From Marisa cornuarietis (Eukaryota; Mollusca; Gastropoda; Architaenioglossa; Ampullariidae), in the NCBI GenBank assembly GCA_004794655.1, contig SMMW01000082.1, forward strand, positions 496,001 to 560,000: 64,000 nt of DNA. The letters are read 5' to 3'. A program made the position numbers and the translations under genes. Under the pieces are notes generated by a model. The model searched no databases and had not been told where the DNA came from. It worked only from the letters and a program-made list of their open reading frames with translations. This document shows, in pieces, positions 39,201 through 47,495 of the stretch; the stretch's first letter is position 1; every line of letters begins with the position of its first letter.

Positions 39201-39997
39201 TTGCTTTATTTTTATTGTATCTTTATTTTATTGTTTTATTTCTGGATCTTATATTCAGCAACTTGCTGTAGTTTTCAGGCCAGGAACAATAAGCTGTCGA
39301 AGGCTAGCTGCTGACAGAGATGTCATCAACACTATATAGGCCTACTTGCCATAAGGCTGACAATGACAACTGAATGCAATATGGAGTTGTATCTCCTGAA
39401 CAAAAATAAATGATTGCTAGACTCAAAATACTAAAAAGTATGTAACAAACTTTCACAAAGCACAGCTTTATCTCTAAGAGGGCAATCATGGATAATACAT
39501 ACATTTGGTGATGAGTTGTCCACAGAGGGAATGTTGGCTTCCAAACGGTACTGTGCCAAGTTGACATATTCATCATCACCATCTGACTCTCTCTTCCGTA
39601 TTTCTGGTATTCCATTAGCAGATGTTTTTGATGTGGGTTGTTTCTCTTGTGACTTTAACCCAACCGCTGTTGCTGCTTTCTCTTCACAATCCAATTTCCC
39701 AATAGACTTCCCTGACATGCGTTTTTCTTCTTCATCCAATACATCATCTAATGTTGATAAAGCATTGTCCAAATCAGGATTCTTCTTTACAATTCTAACA
39801 TACTGTGCGGGCACAAAGAAGCCATCTGTGTCTTTAGAAGGATTATTATTGGCAAGAGAACACACATGCCACCACTCGTCGTTTGTTTTTTCTAACAGTT
39901 TGTACACATCTCCTTCTTGTATCTCTACCGTTCCTGTATCATCTGTGTACGTATAATCATAAAGAACCTCCACTTCTTTTATGTCTTCGACAGACAT
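9076..39997 (-). CDS. ARHGAP12/27: Rho GTPase-activating protein, ARHGAP12/27 type (15 exons, complete)
   Basis: Multidomain GAP that should stimulate GTP hydrolysis by Rac/Cdc42/Rho-type GTPases at membranes and junctions. Fifteen exons with matching phases give 2271 nt, 756 residues plus TGA. Order: SH3 (about residues 9-72, with EWWHV and a FFVPAQYV end), tyrosine-rich linker, WW (201-229), degenerate WW-like piece (264-290), WW (287-312), Ser/Arg-rich linker, PH (380-497), RhoGAP (about 562-750). The RhoGAP domain keeps the arginine finger (R603 in GLYRISG) and the conserved Asn in NVAIVFGPTL, so it should be active. The ATG is preceded by an in-frame TGA 54 nt upstream and has A at -3. 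Vertebrate ARHGAP12 and ARHGAP27 share the SH3-WW-PH-GAP order; this looks like a single co-orthologue, so the choice between them is open. The gene spans 31 kb, mostly repeat-filled introns. Untranslated exons were not located. Confidence 0.95.
9426..9650. repeat. Long purine tract (pyrimidine-rich on the gene strand)
   Basis: About 225 nt of almost pure A/G on the plus strand with a few A/C runs. It lies in ARHGAP intron 14, so the transcript carries a C/U-rich stretch. Apparent Phe/Ser/Leu ORFs here are translations of this tract. Confidence 0.8.
10062..10167 (-). CDS. ARHGAP12/27: ARHGAP exon 14: RhoGAP helix bundle
   Basis: 106 nt, phase 1 to phase 2. Encodes CNFETMRVLFQHLK, equivalent to the N-x-x-T-L-x-x-L-x-x-H-L helix of RhoGAP domains. 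Donor GTGAGT. Confidence 0.93.
10790..10921 (-). CDS. ARHGAP12/27: ARHGAP exon 13: RhoGAP core
   Basis: 132 nt, phase 1 to phase 1. Encodes DIHTLTGALKLFFRELKEPL, the conserved GALKxFFRELxEPL block. Acceptor CTTTGCAG, donor GTAAGT. Confidence 0.95.
11040..12280 (-). mobile_element. LINE fragment (endonuclease/RT-type polyprotein), degraded
   Basis: Minus-strand pieces in order: a linker like RSKRSARRNKGEFVENLA (12270 end), then TTYYFTYSGNIVSADGDREK, then RRWIWLGYVCRMK. These are the linker and post-RT segments seen in non-LTR retrotransposons. Frames are broken. Within ARHGAP intron 12, same strand as the gene. Confidence 0.65.
12530..13380 (+). mobile_element. CR1/L2-like LINE RT fragment, degraded
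   Basis: TVLEKVVLAQLLNHFSSHNV matches the L-x-K-V-L-E-K-V-V-L-A-Q-L block before the RT palm in CR1/L2-like LINEs. Later broken pieces (LTLLDLSAVF-like, HTYVNNTE in place of YADDT) follow. It is opposite in strand to the neighbour at 11040-12280. Confidence 0.6.
13383..13480 (-). mobile_element. Retroelement 3' tail with (CAT)n
   Basis: (GATGATG)n followed by CTTGTAATGCGCCAGTTTCC. The same order, (GATG)n then TTTGTAATGCGCAGGTATCC, occurs at 47747-47870. This suggests a dispersed element whose 3' end is a trinucleotide run on the minus strand. Confidence 0.5.
14051..14128 (-). CDS. ARHGAP12/27: ARHGAP exon 12: RhoGAP arginine finger
   Basis: 78 nt, phase 1 to phase 1. Contains GLYRISGNLAEIQRLR with the catalytic arginine R603. 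Donor GTTTGA is weak but required by phase. Confidence 0.92.
14568..14666 (-). CDS. ARHGAP12/27: ARHGAP exon 11: RhoGAP N-terminus
   Basis: 99 nt, phase 1 to phase 1. Encodes VFGSTLQNLCDRDKCTVPTF and the following helix, the standard start of a RhoGAP domain (FGxxL...VPxFV). Confidence 0.93.
15525..15674 (-). CDS. ARHGAP12/27: ARHGAP exon 10: lead-in to RhoGAP domain
   Basis: 150 nt, phase 1 to phase 1. Encodes KLLNFISRRPTQEDLVKRGI, the conserved segment just before the RhoGAP fold in this family. Donor GTATGT. Confidence 0.92.
15956..15998 (-). CDS. ARHGAP12/27: ARHGAP exon 9: short linker
   Basis: 43 nt, phase 0 to phase 1, between a TTTTTTAG acceptor and GTAAAT donor. Encodes DLSPRDAEGTVSRP. 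Supported by phase agreement with both neighbours. Confidence 0.82.
16889..16993 (-). CDS. ARHGAP12/27: ARHGAP exon 8: PH domain C-terminal helix
   Basis: 35 codons, phase 0 both ends. TAGNQFLLQSEDEKLIHEFL gives the last strand and the C-terminal helix of the PH domain. The usual second Trp of that helix is replaced (IHEFLFRM). Confidence 0.9.
17435..17600. repeat. Imperfect tandem repeat, about 37 bp unit
   Basis: About four or five diverged copies of a unit with GGGCTCACAATACA and GAACATGAGGTGAG, in ARHGAP intron 7. A looser run of AGGATAGCATGCCAG-like words follows to 17790. Confidence 0.6.
17938..18124 (-). CDS. ARHGAP12/27: ARHGAP exon 7: PH domain core
   Basis: 187 nt. The first G completes a Lys codon and 62 codons follow. 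SWNQTFVVLQSSNLVFYKD and the ISLHGAKISF strand are the usual PH beta-2 to beta-5 run of this family. Donor GTGTGA is not strong but is the only one that keeps phase. Confidence 0.9.
18447..18508 (-). CDS. ARHGAP12/27: ARHGAP exon 6: PH domain beta-1
   Basis: 62 nt, ends in phase 2 at a GTAAGT donor. Encodes the PH start LSGYLNKAKIAEAGKKK, matching the GxLxK pattern typical of PH domains in this family. Confidence 0.9.
18894..18998 (+). repeat. Dispersed repeat, copy 1 (short form)
   Basis: G-run, then GAGCCAGCAACTAAGGCTAT, ACAGCCAACC and TTGGTGACAGGC in the same order as at 62627-62812, but lacking about 75 bp of the middle found there. No tRNA-like promoter boxes recognised. Confidence 0.6.
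19540..19655. repeat. (CA)n/(TA)n microsatellite
   Basis: Alternating CA, CATG and TA runs in ARHGAP intron 5. ORFs on both strands here are translations of the repeat. Confidence 0.85.
20255..21008 (-). mobile_element. CAGTAAAACCTCC-type TIR element, copy 3 (inverted)
   Basis: Right end, reversed, reads CAGTAAAACCTCCCTATTAA, then a match to copies 1 and 2 (GTCATGGCTGGTGGAATGAA region, reversed). TA follows the end. The left end is degraded around 20255-20280. In ARHGAP intron 5. Confidence 0.6.
21290..22600 (+). mobile_element. CR1/L2-like LINE, 3' half
   Basis: Plus-strand frames give LKLNDDKTEALLCSRRNQSS (after the lost YADD), then FSRLDYCNS-type sequence and LLAGCPDYLLYKLQKVQN, all broken by frameshifts. 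The 3' part has TG and TATCATGTA runs. In ARHGAP intron 5, opposite strand to the gene. Confidence 0.75.
24245..24421 (-). CDS. ARHGAP12/27: ARHGAP exon 5: Ser/Arg-rich linker before the PH domain
   Basis: 59 codons, phase 0 both ends, acceptor TTGACAG, donor GTAGGT. Encodes a basic, serine-rich linker (RSGSKSLDRR at its start, HSKSKSMYGK further on) of the kind that is often phosphorylated. No domain recognised. Confidence 0.88.
24720..25215 (-). mobile_element. LINE RT C-terminal fragment
   Basis: Minus strand reads TDKRKVMVHTNVDGKAEMYR, then VKEITYFRYLGATLTKDCRW with frameshifts. This is the K-V-M-V-...-F-x-Y-L-G-A-T-L block that follows the RT palm. The 214-codon plus-strand ORF over it is antisense. 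In ARHGAP intron 4. Confidence 0.65.
25801..26062 (-). repeat. 42-bp tandem array starting at the exon 4 splice donor
   Basis: Six units (the first 40 bp, the rest 42 bp) plus a partial seventh. On the gene strand each unit begins GTAC(A/T)T(T/C)(A/C)TGA and runs through GTAGTTCTAGATAATT to GTGAGAA. The first unit is the intron's own 5' end, so the GT of the functional donor is the first base pair of the array. Confidence 0.85.
26063..26164 (-). CDS. ARHGAP12/27: ARHGAP exon 4: second clear WW domain
   Basis: 34 codons, phase 0 both ends. W287, Y298-F299, W309 and P312 form a WW domain. The acceptor is AACCAG. The donor GTACAT is a weak match to consensus and is also the first unit of a 42-bp tandem repeat that fills the start of the intron. 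Confidence 0.88.
26165..27564 (-). other. ARHGAP intron 3, nothing recognised
   Basis: AT-rich 1.4 kb. No ORF with family resemblance and no element ends seen. Confidence 0.45.
27565..27669 (-). CDS. ARHGAP12/27: ARHGAP exon 3: acidic linker and WW-like half
   Basis: 35 codons, phase 0 both ends, acceptor TTGACAG, donor GTGAGT. The end of the exon (YEQVDENGDVFYVHRSTQER) has the spacing of a WW domain first half but with Tyr where the first Trp should be. Confidence 0.88.
27670..30299 (-). other. ARHGAP intron 2, right-hand repeat-free part
   Basis: Contains a TG/TA microsatellite at about 27892-27931 and otherwise AT-rich sequence with only chance ORFs. Confidence 0.45.
30300..31420 (+). 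mobile_element. LINE with internal deletion of the RT core
   Basis: Plus strand gives the endonuclease-RT linker (LTGEAEVAAKRKDREATYQI, GDRRHNQDLRVKRADGTPIT, WGEHFQQILNHPDPS), then jumps within one frame (near 30700) to LRVNTRKTQVLRNN and VKEFVYLGSKVTADGDCEQE, which lie after the palm. The palm is absent. C-terminal pieces (LLYGSGWW, WWLGHVCHMPPDS) follow with frameshifts. In ARHGAP intron 2. Confidence 0.75.
32374..32631 (-). CDS. ARHGAP12/27: ARHGAP exon 2: first WW domain
   Basis: 86 codons, phase 0 at both ends, between a TTTCAG acceptor and a GTATGT donor. It encodes a second YVNL motif (171-174) and a WW domain with W203, the aromatic pair F214-F215 and W225-K-P-P. Confidence 0.93.
32632..34138 (-). 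other. ARHGAP intron 1, left part
   Basis: No supported gene. A G-run lies at about 33467-33478, and GGGG(C/T)GGAGTTAA is repeated at about 33521 and 33557. Confidence 0.4.
34139..34829. other. Unclassified GC-richer segment
   Basis: Differs in composition from its surroundings; short ORFs on both strands match nothing I recognise. TG and TA runs occur at 34708-34760. It may be part of another transposon, but no ends were found. Confidence 0.3.
34830..34987 (-). mobile_element. LINE C-terminal fragment (minus strand)
   Basis: Minus strand reads WLSNIKEWTSHQLDDLLEGA then QDRPR and a stop. W-x-x-N-I-K-E-W-T is the usual sequence near the C-terminus of RTE/Jockey-type ORF2 proteins. It abuts the inverted LINE that follows. 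Confidence 0.5.
34988..36640 (+). mobile_element. RTE-like LINE with inverted 5' segment
   Basis: The 3' part (35446-36640) is sense on plus: an RT with DFEKAFDSIDRETIWKLMQH, RTGVRQGCML and a mutated catalytic box (LDFADNISLL in place of xADD), then LLYGSETWRVTN, and a tail of GAATAAGAAAAAGAAGAAG. The 5' part (34988-35445) is the upstream RT (KIGKAAGPDGIPADALKADP, NWRGITLLSIPSKVLTRIIL) on minus. About 95 bp are shared by both arms. Not intact: frameshift in the 5' part and a stop near 36301. In ARHGAP intron 1. Confidence 0.85.
36650..38030 (-). mobile_element. CR1/L2-like LINE RT, degraded
   Basis: Minus strand carries, in order, KPSLDHNCRGNYRPISNLAF-like and LSFLE-type blocks, LSAAFDTV, GSVLGPILFV, then HVRYADDTQLYQSVPLTELS with an intact YADD box, LQNKLQLNDDKTELLLTCAK and ICHYLTTDATKSLICAFV. 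Frameshifts throughout. Its 3' end is cut at about 36650 by or near the neighbouring LINE. Confidence 0.8.
38094..38232. repeat. Tandem duplication, 68-bp unit, two copies
   Basis: CAGTTAAAACAATGTTC(T/C)AAG through TTTATCTAAAGTGAAT is present twice with three or four differences. Confidence 0.85.
38233..39502 (-). other. ARHGAP intron 1, right end
   Basis: AT-rich, no ORF with family resemblance. Nothing else seen. Confidence 0.4.
39503..39997 (-). CDS. ARHGAP12/27: ARHGAP exon 1: start codon, SH3 domain, linker
   Basis: 165 codons, phase 0 at its end. It carries the ATG and the whole SH3 domain (ALYDY-like VLYDYTY start, WW pair at residues 42-43, PAQYV end), then an acidic/lysine linker with YVNL at 144-147. 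It ends at a strong GTATGT donor after codon 165. Reading past that donor gives a short intronic extension that I excluded. Confidence 0.93.
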
Positions 39998-40484
39998 TGT
40001 AAAGATATAAAGTTCCGACGTTATAAAATTATTTCTACCAAGTGCTCAGTGTTATAGGGCGTAACTCATTCCTCGCGATAGACACGTAAGTATCTTTCTT
40101 TTGCCGTTTCTTTGTCCTTGGCATACATTCTTCAAGACAGCTAGCATCATAATTATAGCATCACAGAGCGTGCTGATTGTCAGCGACTCTCTCTGTGGCT
40201 AAAGAATAGACGACAACTCTAATGATGATCACCTTTTGCCGACCTTAGAAGTCTGGGCCTACAGCAAGCAATACTTCAACAAGTATCCCGCACGCTGTCT
40301 TTCGTTTTGTTTTTGCCGCAGTTTACTTTTGCGCCGATTTTTTGTTTCATTGGCAAGGAGCAGAAAGCGGAAGAGCGTCCTGGTTTCTAGTTTTCACAAA
40401 AATTCAGCATGCGATCAGAACGATACGCGGAAGCACAACAGAGGCTGCCATGTCAGTGGCGCCTAGCAGAGTATGTCACGACTA

Positions 40485-42270
40485 ATCTCATTGGTCAGTG
40501 CTGACTGAGTGCTGGCATTACACGCTGTCGTCTGCATGCTTCTATACAAGTGCTAGCATTACACGCTGTCGTCTGCATGCTTCTATACAATAGCTAGCAT
40601 TACACGGCTGTCGTCTGCATGCTTCTATACAAGTGCTAGCATTATACGGCTGTCGTCTGCATGTTACTATACAAGTGCTAGCATTACACGCTGTCGTCTG
40701 CATGCTTCTATACAATAGCTAGCATTACACGGCTGTCGTCTGCATGCTTCTATACAAGTGCTAACATTACAGGGCTGTCACCGGGAGGGGTTACTATACA
40801 AGTGCTAGCATTATACGGCTGTCGTCTGCATGTTACTATACAAGTGCTAGCATTACACGCTGTCGTCTGCATGCTTCTATACAATAGCTAGCATTACACG
40901 GCTGTCGTCTGCATGCTTCTATACAAGTGCTAACATTACAGGGCTGTCACCGGGAGGGGTTACTATACAAGTGCTAGCATTATACGGCTGTCGTCTGCAT
41001 GTTACTATACAAGTGCTAGCATTATACGGCTGTCGTCTGCATGTTACTATACAAGTGCTAACATTACACGGCTGTCACCGGGAGGGGTTACTATACAAGT
41101 GCTAGCATTATACGGCTGTCGTCTGCATGTCACTATACAAGTGCTAGCATTATACGGCTGTCGTCTGCATGTTACTATACAAGTGCTAGCATTATACGGC
41201 TGTCGTCTGCATGTTACTATACAAGTGCTAACATTACACGGCTGTCACCGGGAGGGGTTACTATACAAGTGCTAGCATTACACGGCTGTCGTCTGCATGT
41301 CACTATACAAGTGCTAGCATTATACGGCTGTCGTCTGCATGTTACTATACAAGTGCTAGCATTATACGGCTGTCGTCTGCATGTTACTATACAAGTGCTA
41401 ACATTACACGGCTGTCACCGGGAGGGGTTACTATACAAGTGCTAGCATTACACGGCTGTCGTCTGCATGTCACTATACAAGTGGTAGCATTACACGGCTG
41501 TCGTCCGCATGTCACTATACAAGTGCTAACATTACACGGCTGTCACCGGGAGGGGTTACTATACAAGTGCTAGCATTACACGGCTGTCGTCTGCATGTCA
41601 CTATACAAGTGCTAGCATTACACGGCTGTCGTCTGCATGTTACTATACAAGTGCTAGCATTACACGGCTGTCGTCCGCATGTCACTATACAAGTGCTAGC
41701 ATTACACGGCTGTCGTCTGCATGTTACTACACAAGTGGTAGCATTACACGGCTGTCGTCTGCATGTTACTATACAAGTGCTAACATTACACGGCTGTCTC
41801 CGGGAGGGGTTACTATACAAGTGCTAGCATTACACGGCTGTCGTCTGCATGTCACTATACAAGTGCTAGCATTACACGGCTGTCGTCTGCATGTTACTAT
41901 ACAAGTGCTAGCATTACACGGCTGTCGTCCGCATGTCACTATACAAGTGCTAGCATTACACGGCTGTCGTCTGCATGTTACTACACAAGTGGTAGCATTA
42001 CACGGCTGTCGTCTGCATGTTACTATACAAGTGCTAACATTACAGGGCTGTCACCGGGGGGTTACTATACAAGTGCTAGCATTACACGGCTGTCGTCTGC
42101 ATGTTACTATACAAGTGCTAGCATTACACGGCTGTCGTCTGCATGTTACTACACAAGTGCTAGCATTACACGGCTGTCGTTTGCATGTTACTATACAAGT
42201 GCTAACATTACACGGCTGTCACCGGGGGGTTACTATACAAGTGCTAGCATTACTATACAAGTGCTAGGAG
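40485..42270. repeat. 42-bp minisatellite with higher-order structure
   Basis: About 42 units of GCTAGCATTACACGGCTGTC + GTCTGCATGTTACTATACAA + GT. A variant unit with CACCGGGAGGGG recurs every three, four or six units. Starts about 490 bp upstream of the ARHGAP start codon. The 148- and 101-codon ORFs across it come from the unit length being a multiple of three. Confidence 0.95.
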
Positions 42271-42496
42271 GGTGGATGGTGAGGGAGCGTGCCGCGGAGT
42301 GTGTGCTCAGTTTGCATGGATAAATACCGAAGCGCCTAAAGTCAGGGGGTTTGTAGGCTAAAAATATACCACCTACCCTGTGCTCGGTCAATATTGTGCT
42401 ATGAGCATTTGTCATATGGACACTACATGACGAGAAATGCATTATGATAACAAAGCTAATGAGATAAAAGGATTTTGACATGAACACGTAGTCCAT

Positions 42497-42570
42497 ACTC
42501 ACTCACTCACTCACTCACTCACTCACTCACTCACTCACTCACTCACTCACTCACTCACTCACTCACTCAC
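42497..42570. repeat. (CACT)n microsatellite
   Basis: About 18 uninterrupted tetranucleotide units. Confidence 0.97.
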
Positions 42571-42978
42571 AGCACTACAGCTTTTAGCTTTACACACTTG
42601 ACGGGGACCATAATTGTTAGCCCGTGCTGTCTTTTTTTTCATTTCTTTTGTCTGTAATATCATCACGAAATTCTTGTCTTTGTCAGGATTCCTCCAGCTC
42701 TTTACCCCCGCAGAAAAGATTTGGAAACTGAGGTCTGCCGTATTGATAGAGTGGCAAAGTTCACGACCTTTTCCCGATTGCTTTTATTATTATTATTATT
42801 TTGAAAGAAGCGTCCTGCCACCTTTATTCATTCTCATACCCACCCACCACCCCCAGAAAGGATATATAGCCAAGTTCTTGGAGCACCGGCACAGAGATAT
42901 CAGACGTCTGCGAGTCTATAGAGGTTGATACACAAACGGTGCAGTGACGCAGCTGTGGAATGGATCTCTTACACAGTA

Positions 42979-43760
42979 CAGTGAAACCTCGATTATCCGG
43001 TCTTCGATTAACCATGCATTTGGTTATCCGGGATCGCCTTAAAAATAAAAAAAATACCCCAAACCAAGTGCTAGACATCGCAAGAACACAAAGATTTCGC
43101 CGCCAAGAATTGTGACTACAGGAATGTAGGAATACAGGAATGTACACTGCGTGTGTCACAACTGAGGAGGATTCTAAAAGGATTGAAAGTATAGCATCTG
43201 TGCACCTGCCAGGTGATCCCCTGCTGTGAAAAACCACGAGACTGAATCCGATGCGTTCCGAACACTGTCCCTCCCCTTTTACCAAATTCCGATGACTGCC
43301 ATTCGTCGATAAGTTTTGACTTTTATCTTCTGCTTCAACGCTTTTCTTGGACAAGGCTGTGTATACCGTGTGAGTCGCACCTTCCGTGTGTGTGTGGGGG
43401 GGGGGGGGGGGGGATGGGGGCGACACCTTGCTCCCAGTTCATTCAGTTGGCGTCTGCTGGGTCGGCACCTCGAGGGTAGAAAGCGGCTTCACGTAAGTTG
43501 GGACCAAACTGTCGGGTCCGGTGCGAGAGTCATAAGAAGACGATGGAGTTGTTTTGTCAGGTGCTACATAACTGGAAAGTGTTGGAATCAGTTGCTATGC
43601 TAACATCGGAATTTAACATTGGAAATCGAGCAGTGAGTGATAGTGCAAATATTCTAGCATTTGCGAATTTTTAGAATTATTTTCGATTATCCGTGATTTA
43701 TTTTGATTATCCGGGTGACGGGCGCCGGTCATTACACCGGATAATCGAGGTTGTCTACTG
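42979..43760. mobile_element. Pogo/Tigger-type non-autonomous element
   Basis: TIR with CCTCGATTATCCGG at the left and CCGGATAATCGAGG at the right; ends CAGTGAAACC and GTCTACTG, flanked by TA on both sides. Sub-terminal GATTATCCG words repeat at the right (about 43684-43722). No transposase frame. It contains a G-run at 43396-43413. Confidence 0.85.
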
Positions 43761-43762
43761 TA

Positions 43763-45639
43763 TTGCCAATAAACAACAAGACAGCGATATAAGTGGTGGG
43801 TACACAGCCCTCAACACGATTTGGCCCAAACCACAGACTTTAAAGACTGTCTCGATCTGCCCAAACTAATTGCGGCCTCCAACACAATCATGGGATTATC
43901 CATCCCATTCTTTATACCTCCCGCCCCCTCTTCCGCCGACAACACGAGGGCAGTAGCTCATCCGCGAACAAAAACAAACAAACAAACAAACAAACAGACA
44001 AATCTTTGAGCGGCTCAGGGAGGCTGTGGTACGTCCGTGTTGCATACACCACGAGGAAAACAGTTAGTGGAGTGCTTCATCTCTCGGAGTGGCTTGCATG
44101 CAGCGAGGCGTGTGTGCGTGTGTGCGTGCCCGCGTACCTGCGGGAGTTACAGCGCCTGTTGGCAAGAAGCAGCATGCGGTGTCACGGACTGGGGACATGT
44201 GCACCGGGTTATAGCAGAGTTGTGCGCCATCAGACTTCCTTCAATCACCAAGGAAAGCTTTTCCGACCACTGTTTCCTCCCTGACAGTCGGTTGGTGTTA
44301 TAAGGAAGTGGGCAGTTTGGTTAGGGGAGGCGGAGGGAGTCCCGGGGATGGGTGGTGGAGGAGGGGCTGTGTAGTACTCGGACTTTTCTTTTTCTTTTTA
44401 CCGCATTTATCAGTGGACTGAGCTGACTGTACCTATAGATACCCTCATAAATATTTTTGTCGCAAACTTCAAAATTCTCGCCGCGTTGGGGGGAATGAGG
44501 AGGAAAATTACTTTCTGCGACTCGACTAAGATGTGATCTAGTAGTGTCATCTGAGGTTAAAGCTTTTGTTGGGGATGATCAGACTGGTTTCTGATCATCT
44601 GTTTCTTGCGGTCATGCATGACCATGCATAAACGGTCTTTGATCCAGTTTAGTTTGGCCGAGGGACTTGTGCCCGGACGAACAACGCCATCATATTCGGT
44701 AGGTTGGTCGGTTGGTTAATTGATTTAGTGGGAAAGTGCTTCTACCTTGAGGTGATTTCGCACCATGGGGGAGAGGGAGTGGGGAGGAAACCGGATTACC
44801 CGGAGAAAACTCCCAACACCCGGCCCTGCATATTTGGTAGATACCCGTGTGAGCTATTTATAGGTTTGTGGTGTGAGGGGGGTGGGGGAAAAACGTCACC
44901 GTCCTTGTCCTGGGTGTAACATATTTTTGTTGTGTAGTAAGCTAGTCGCTACTGTAGAACGTCTCAACGCTGAAGAGCAAAAAAAAAAAAAAGTGGTACA
45001 CAGGGTAACATGCAATCTAGTTTATGACAATGTGGTACAAACTTGGTCTGACTCACTAAAGTGAAGAGTAAAGATCTTGAAGCAGGTTACATATGACACG
45101 AACTTGTATTAACACGTCCGTGCATGTGGCGTAGACTTGTGATGTACATGTAGATGTGTGCACATTGTACTGGTGTTCTTTGTAGTTAGAGCTGCACGTA
45201 GTAGTGTGGTATTTGTTAATAGGGTTCATTAACTGGTCACACGGATGTGCATACTGATGAGCGAACGCTCGTTTACCGTGTTGCACAATAAAGGGCAGCC
45301 TGCCTGGAGTTTGCGCAAAGCGAGAACACAAGAGGTGACGGGTAGAAACGACAGAGACACCAGCCACAATCACGATGCTCGGATGCTGCTGTTGCTGCAG
45401 GTCCCGCGGGCACTGATGTCGTTCGAGACCGGCAGCGACCTCTTGTGGTAACTAAGGTGCTGCATCCTGAACACACGGACCTTGCACTGGTACATTGTAC
45501 AATCTCACCCATGTGTCAGTCTCCGACACGCGCTATAAGAAAATACTGTTGGCACATTCTACACATGTCATGCTTGCAAACCATGTTGCGAAATGTGTAC
45601 TGTCTGTACTGACACTTCGCATACTTGTGTGATTTGCCA
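43763..45639. other. Intergenic spacer, GC-richer
   Basis: Holds an (AAAC)n run at about 43970-43998, a short A-run at 44979-44991 and, at about 44696-44850, a stretch with GGAGGAAACCGGATTACCCG that looks like part of a dispersed repeat. No supported gene; an untranslated first exon or promoter cannot be excluded. Confidence 0.35.
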
Positions 45640-47495
45640 AAGGTACATTGTCAGTGTGTCTGAAACTACATGTACAGTGTTGTTGTGTATCTAAGTATAC
45701 AGTGTTAATGTCCGTCTCTGTGCCTGTATCTAAGTGTACAGTGTCACTATGTATCTAACTGTGCCATGTTACTCTTTACTTAACTGTACAATGTCACTGT
45801 GCCTGTATCTAAATATACAGTGTCACTATGTATCTAACTGTGCCATGTTACTCTATACTTAACTGTACAATGTCACTGTGCCTGTATCTAAATATACAGT
45901 GTCACTATGTATCTAACTGTGCCATGTTACTCTATACTTAACTGTACAATGTCACTGTGCCTGTATCTAAATATACAGTGTCACTATGTATCTAACTGTG
46001 CCATGTTACTCTATACGTATCTGTACAATGTCACTGTGCCTGTATCTAAATATACAGTGTCACTATGTATCTAACTGTGCTATGTTACTCTATACTTAAC
46101 TGTACATTGTCAGTGTGCCTGTATCTAAATATACAGTGTCACTATGTATCTAACTGTGCCATGTTACTCTATACTTAACTGTACAATGTCACTGTGCCTG
46201 TATCTAAATATACAGTGTCACTATGTATCTAACTGTGCCATGTTACTCTATACTTAACTGTACAATGTCACTGTGCCTGTATCTATACAGTGTCACTATG
46301 TATCTAACTGTGCCATGTTACTCTATACTTAACTGTACAATGTCACTGTGCCTGTATCTAAATATACAGTGTCACTATGTATCTAACTGTGCCATGTTAC
46401 TCTATACTTAACTGTACAGTGTCACTGTGCCTGTATCTAAATATACAGTGTCACTATGTATCTAACTGTGCCATGTTACTCTATACTTAACTGTACAATG
46501 TCAGTGTGCCTGTATCTATACAGTGTCACTATGTATCTAACTGTGCCATGTTACTCTATACTTAACTGTACAATGTCACTGTGCCTGTATCTAAATATAC
46601 AGTGTCACTATGTATCTAACTGTGCCATGTTACTCTATACGTAACTGTACAATGTCACTGTGCCTGTATCTAAATATACAGTGTCACTATGTATCTAACT
46701 GTGCCATGTTACTCTATACTTAACTGTACAATGTCACTGTGCCTGTATCTATACAGTGTCACTATGTATCTAACTGTGCCATGTTACTCTATACTTAACT
46801 GTACAATGTCACTGTGCCTGTATCTAAATATACAGTGTCACTATGTATCTAACTGTGCCATGTTACTCTATACGTAACTGTACAATGTCACTGTGCCTGT
46901 ATCTAAATATACAGTGTCACTATGTATCTAACTGTGCCATGTTACTCTATACTTAACTGTACAATGTCACTGTGCCTGTATCTATACAGTGTCACTATGT
47001 ATCTAACTGTGCTATGTTACTCTATACGTAACTGTACATTGTCAGTGTGCCTGTATCTATACAGTGTCACTATGTATCTAACTGTGCCATGTTACTCTAT
47101 ACTTAACTGTACAATGTCACTGTGCCTGTATCTATACAGTGTCACTATGTATCTAACTGTGCCATGTTACTCTATACTTAACTGTACAATGTCACTGTGC
47201 CTGTATCTATACAGTGTCACTATGTATCTAACTGTGCCATGTTACTCTATACTTAACAATGTCAGTGTGCCTGTATCTATACAGTGTCACTATGTATCTA
47301 ACTGTGCCATGTTACTCTATACTTAACTGTACAATGTCACTGTGCCTGTATCTATACAGTGTCACTATGTATCTAACTGCCATGTTACTCTATACTTAAC
47401 TGTACAATGTCACTGTGCCTGTATCTATACAGTGTCACTATGTATCTAACTGTGCCATGTTACTCTATACTTAACTGTACAATGTCACTGTGACT
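45640..47495. repeat. 79-bp satellite in 233-bp trimers
   Basis: Unit GTGCCTGTATCTAAATATAC + AGTGTCACTATGTATCTAAC + TGTGCCATGTTACTCTATAC + TTAACTGTACAATGTCACT. A 75-bp variant lacks AATA. From about 46220 to 46990 the order 79-79-75 repeats exactly (233 bp). Degenerate half-units start near 45640. Apparent ORFs are repeat translations. Confidence 0.95.

Noticed and set aside
39516..39956. 146-codon plus-strand ORF
   Set aside because: Antisense shadow of ARHGAP exon 1, whose minus-strand frame encodes a clear SH3 domain.
41567..42267. ORFs of 86-148 codons with repeated L-A-L-H-G-C-R pattern
   Set aside because: They arise because the minisatellite unit is 42 bp, a multiple of three. Both strands are open and no start context or splice signals fit.
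40485..42270. CRISPR-like look of repeated units
   Set aside because: Units are contiguous without unique spacers, and the setting is an animal genome without cas genes.
46223..47326. Four similar ORFs with Y-L-T-V-P-C-Y pattern at 233-bp spacing
   Set aside because: Translations of the satellite; the spacing equals the higher-order repeat length.
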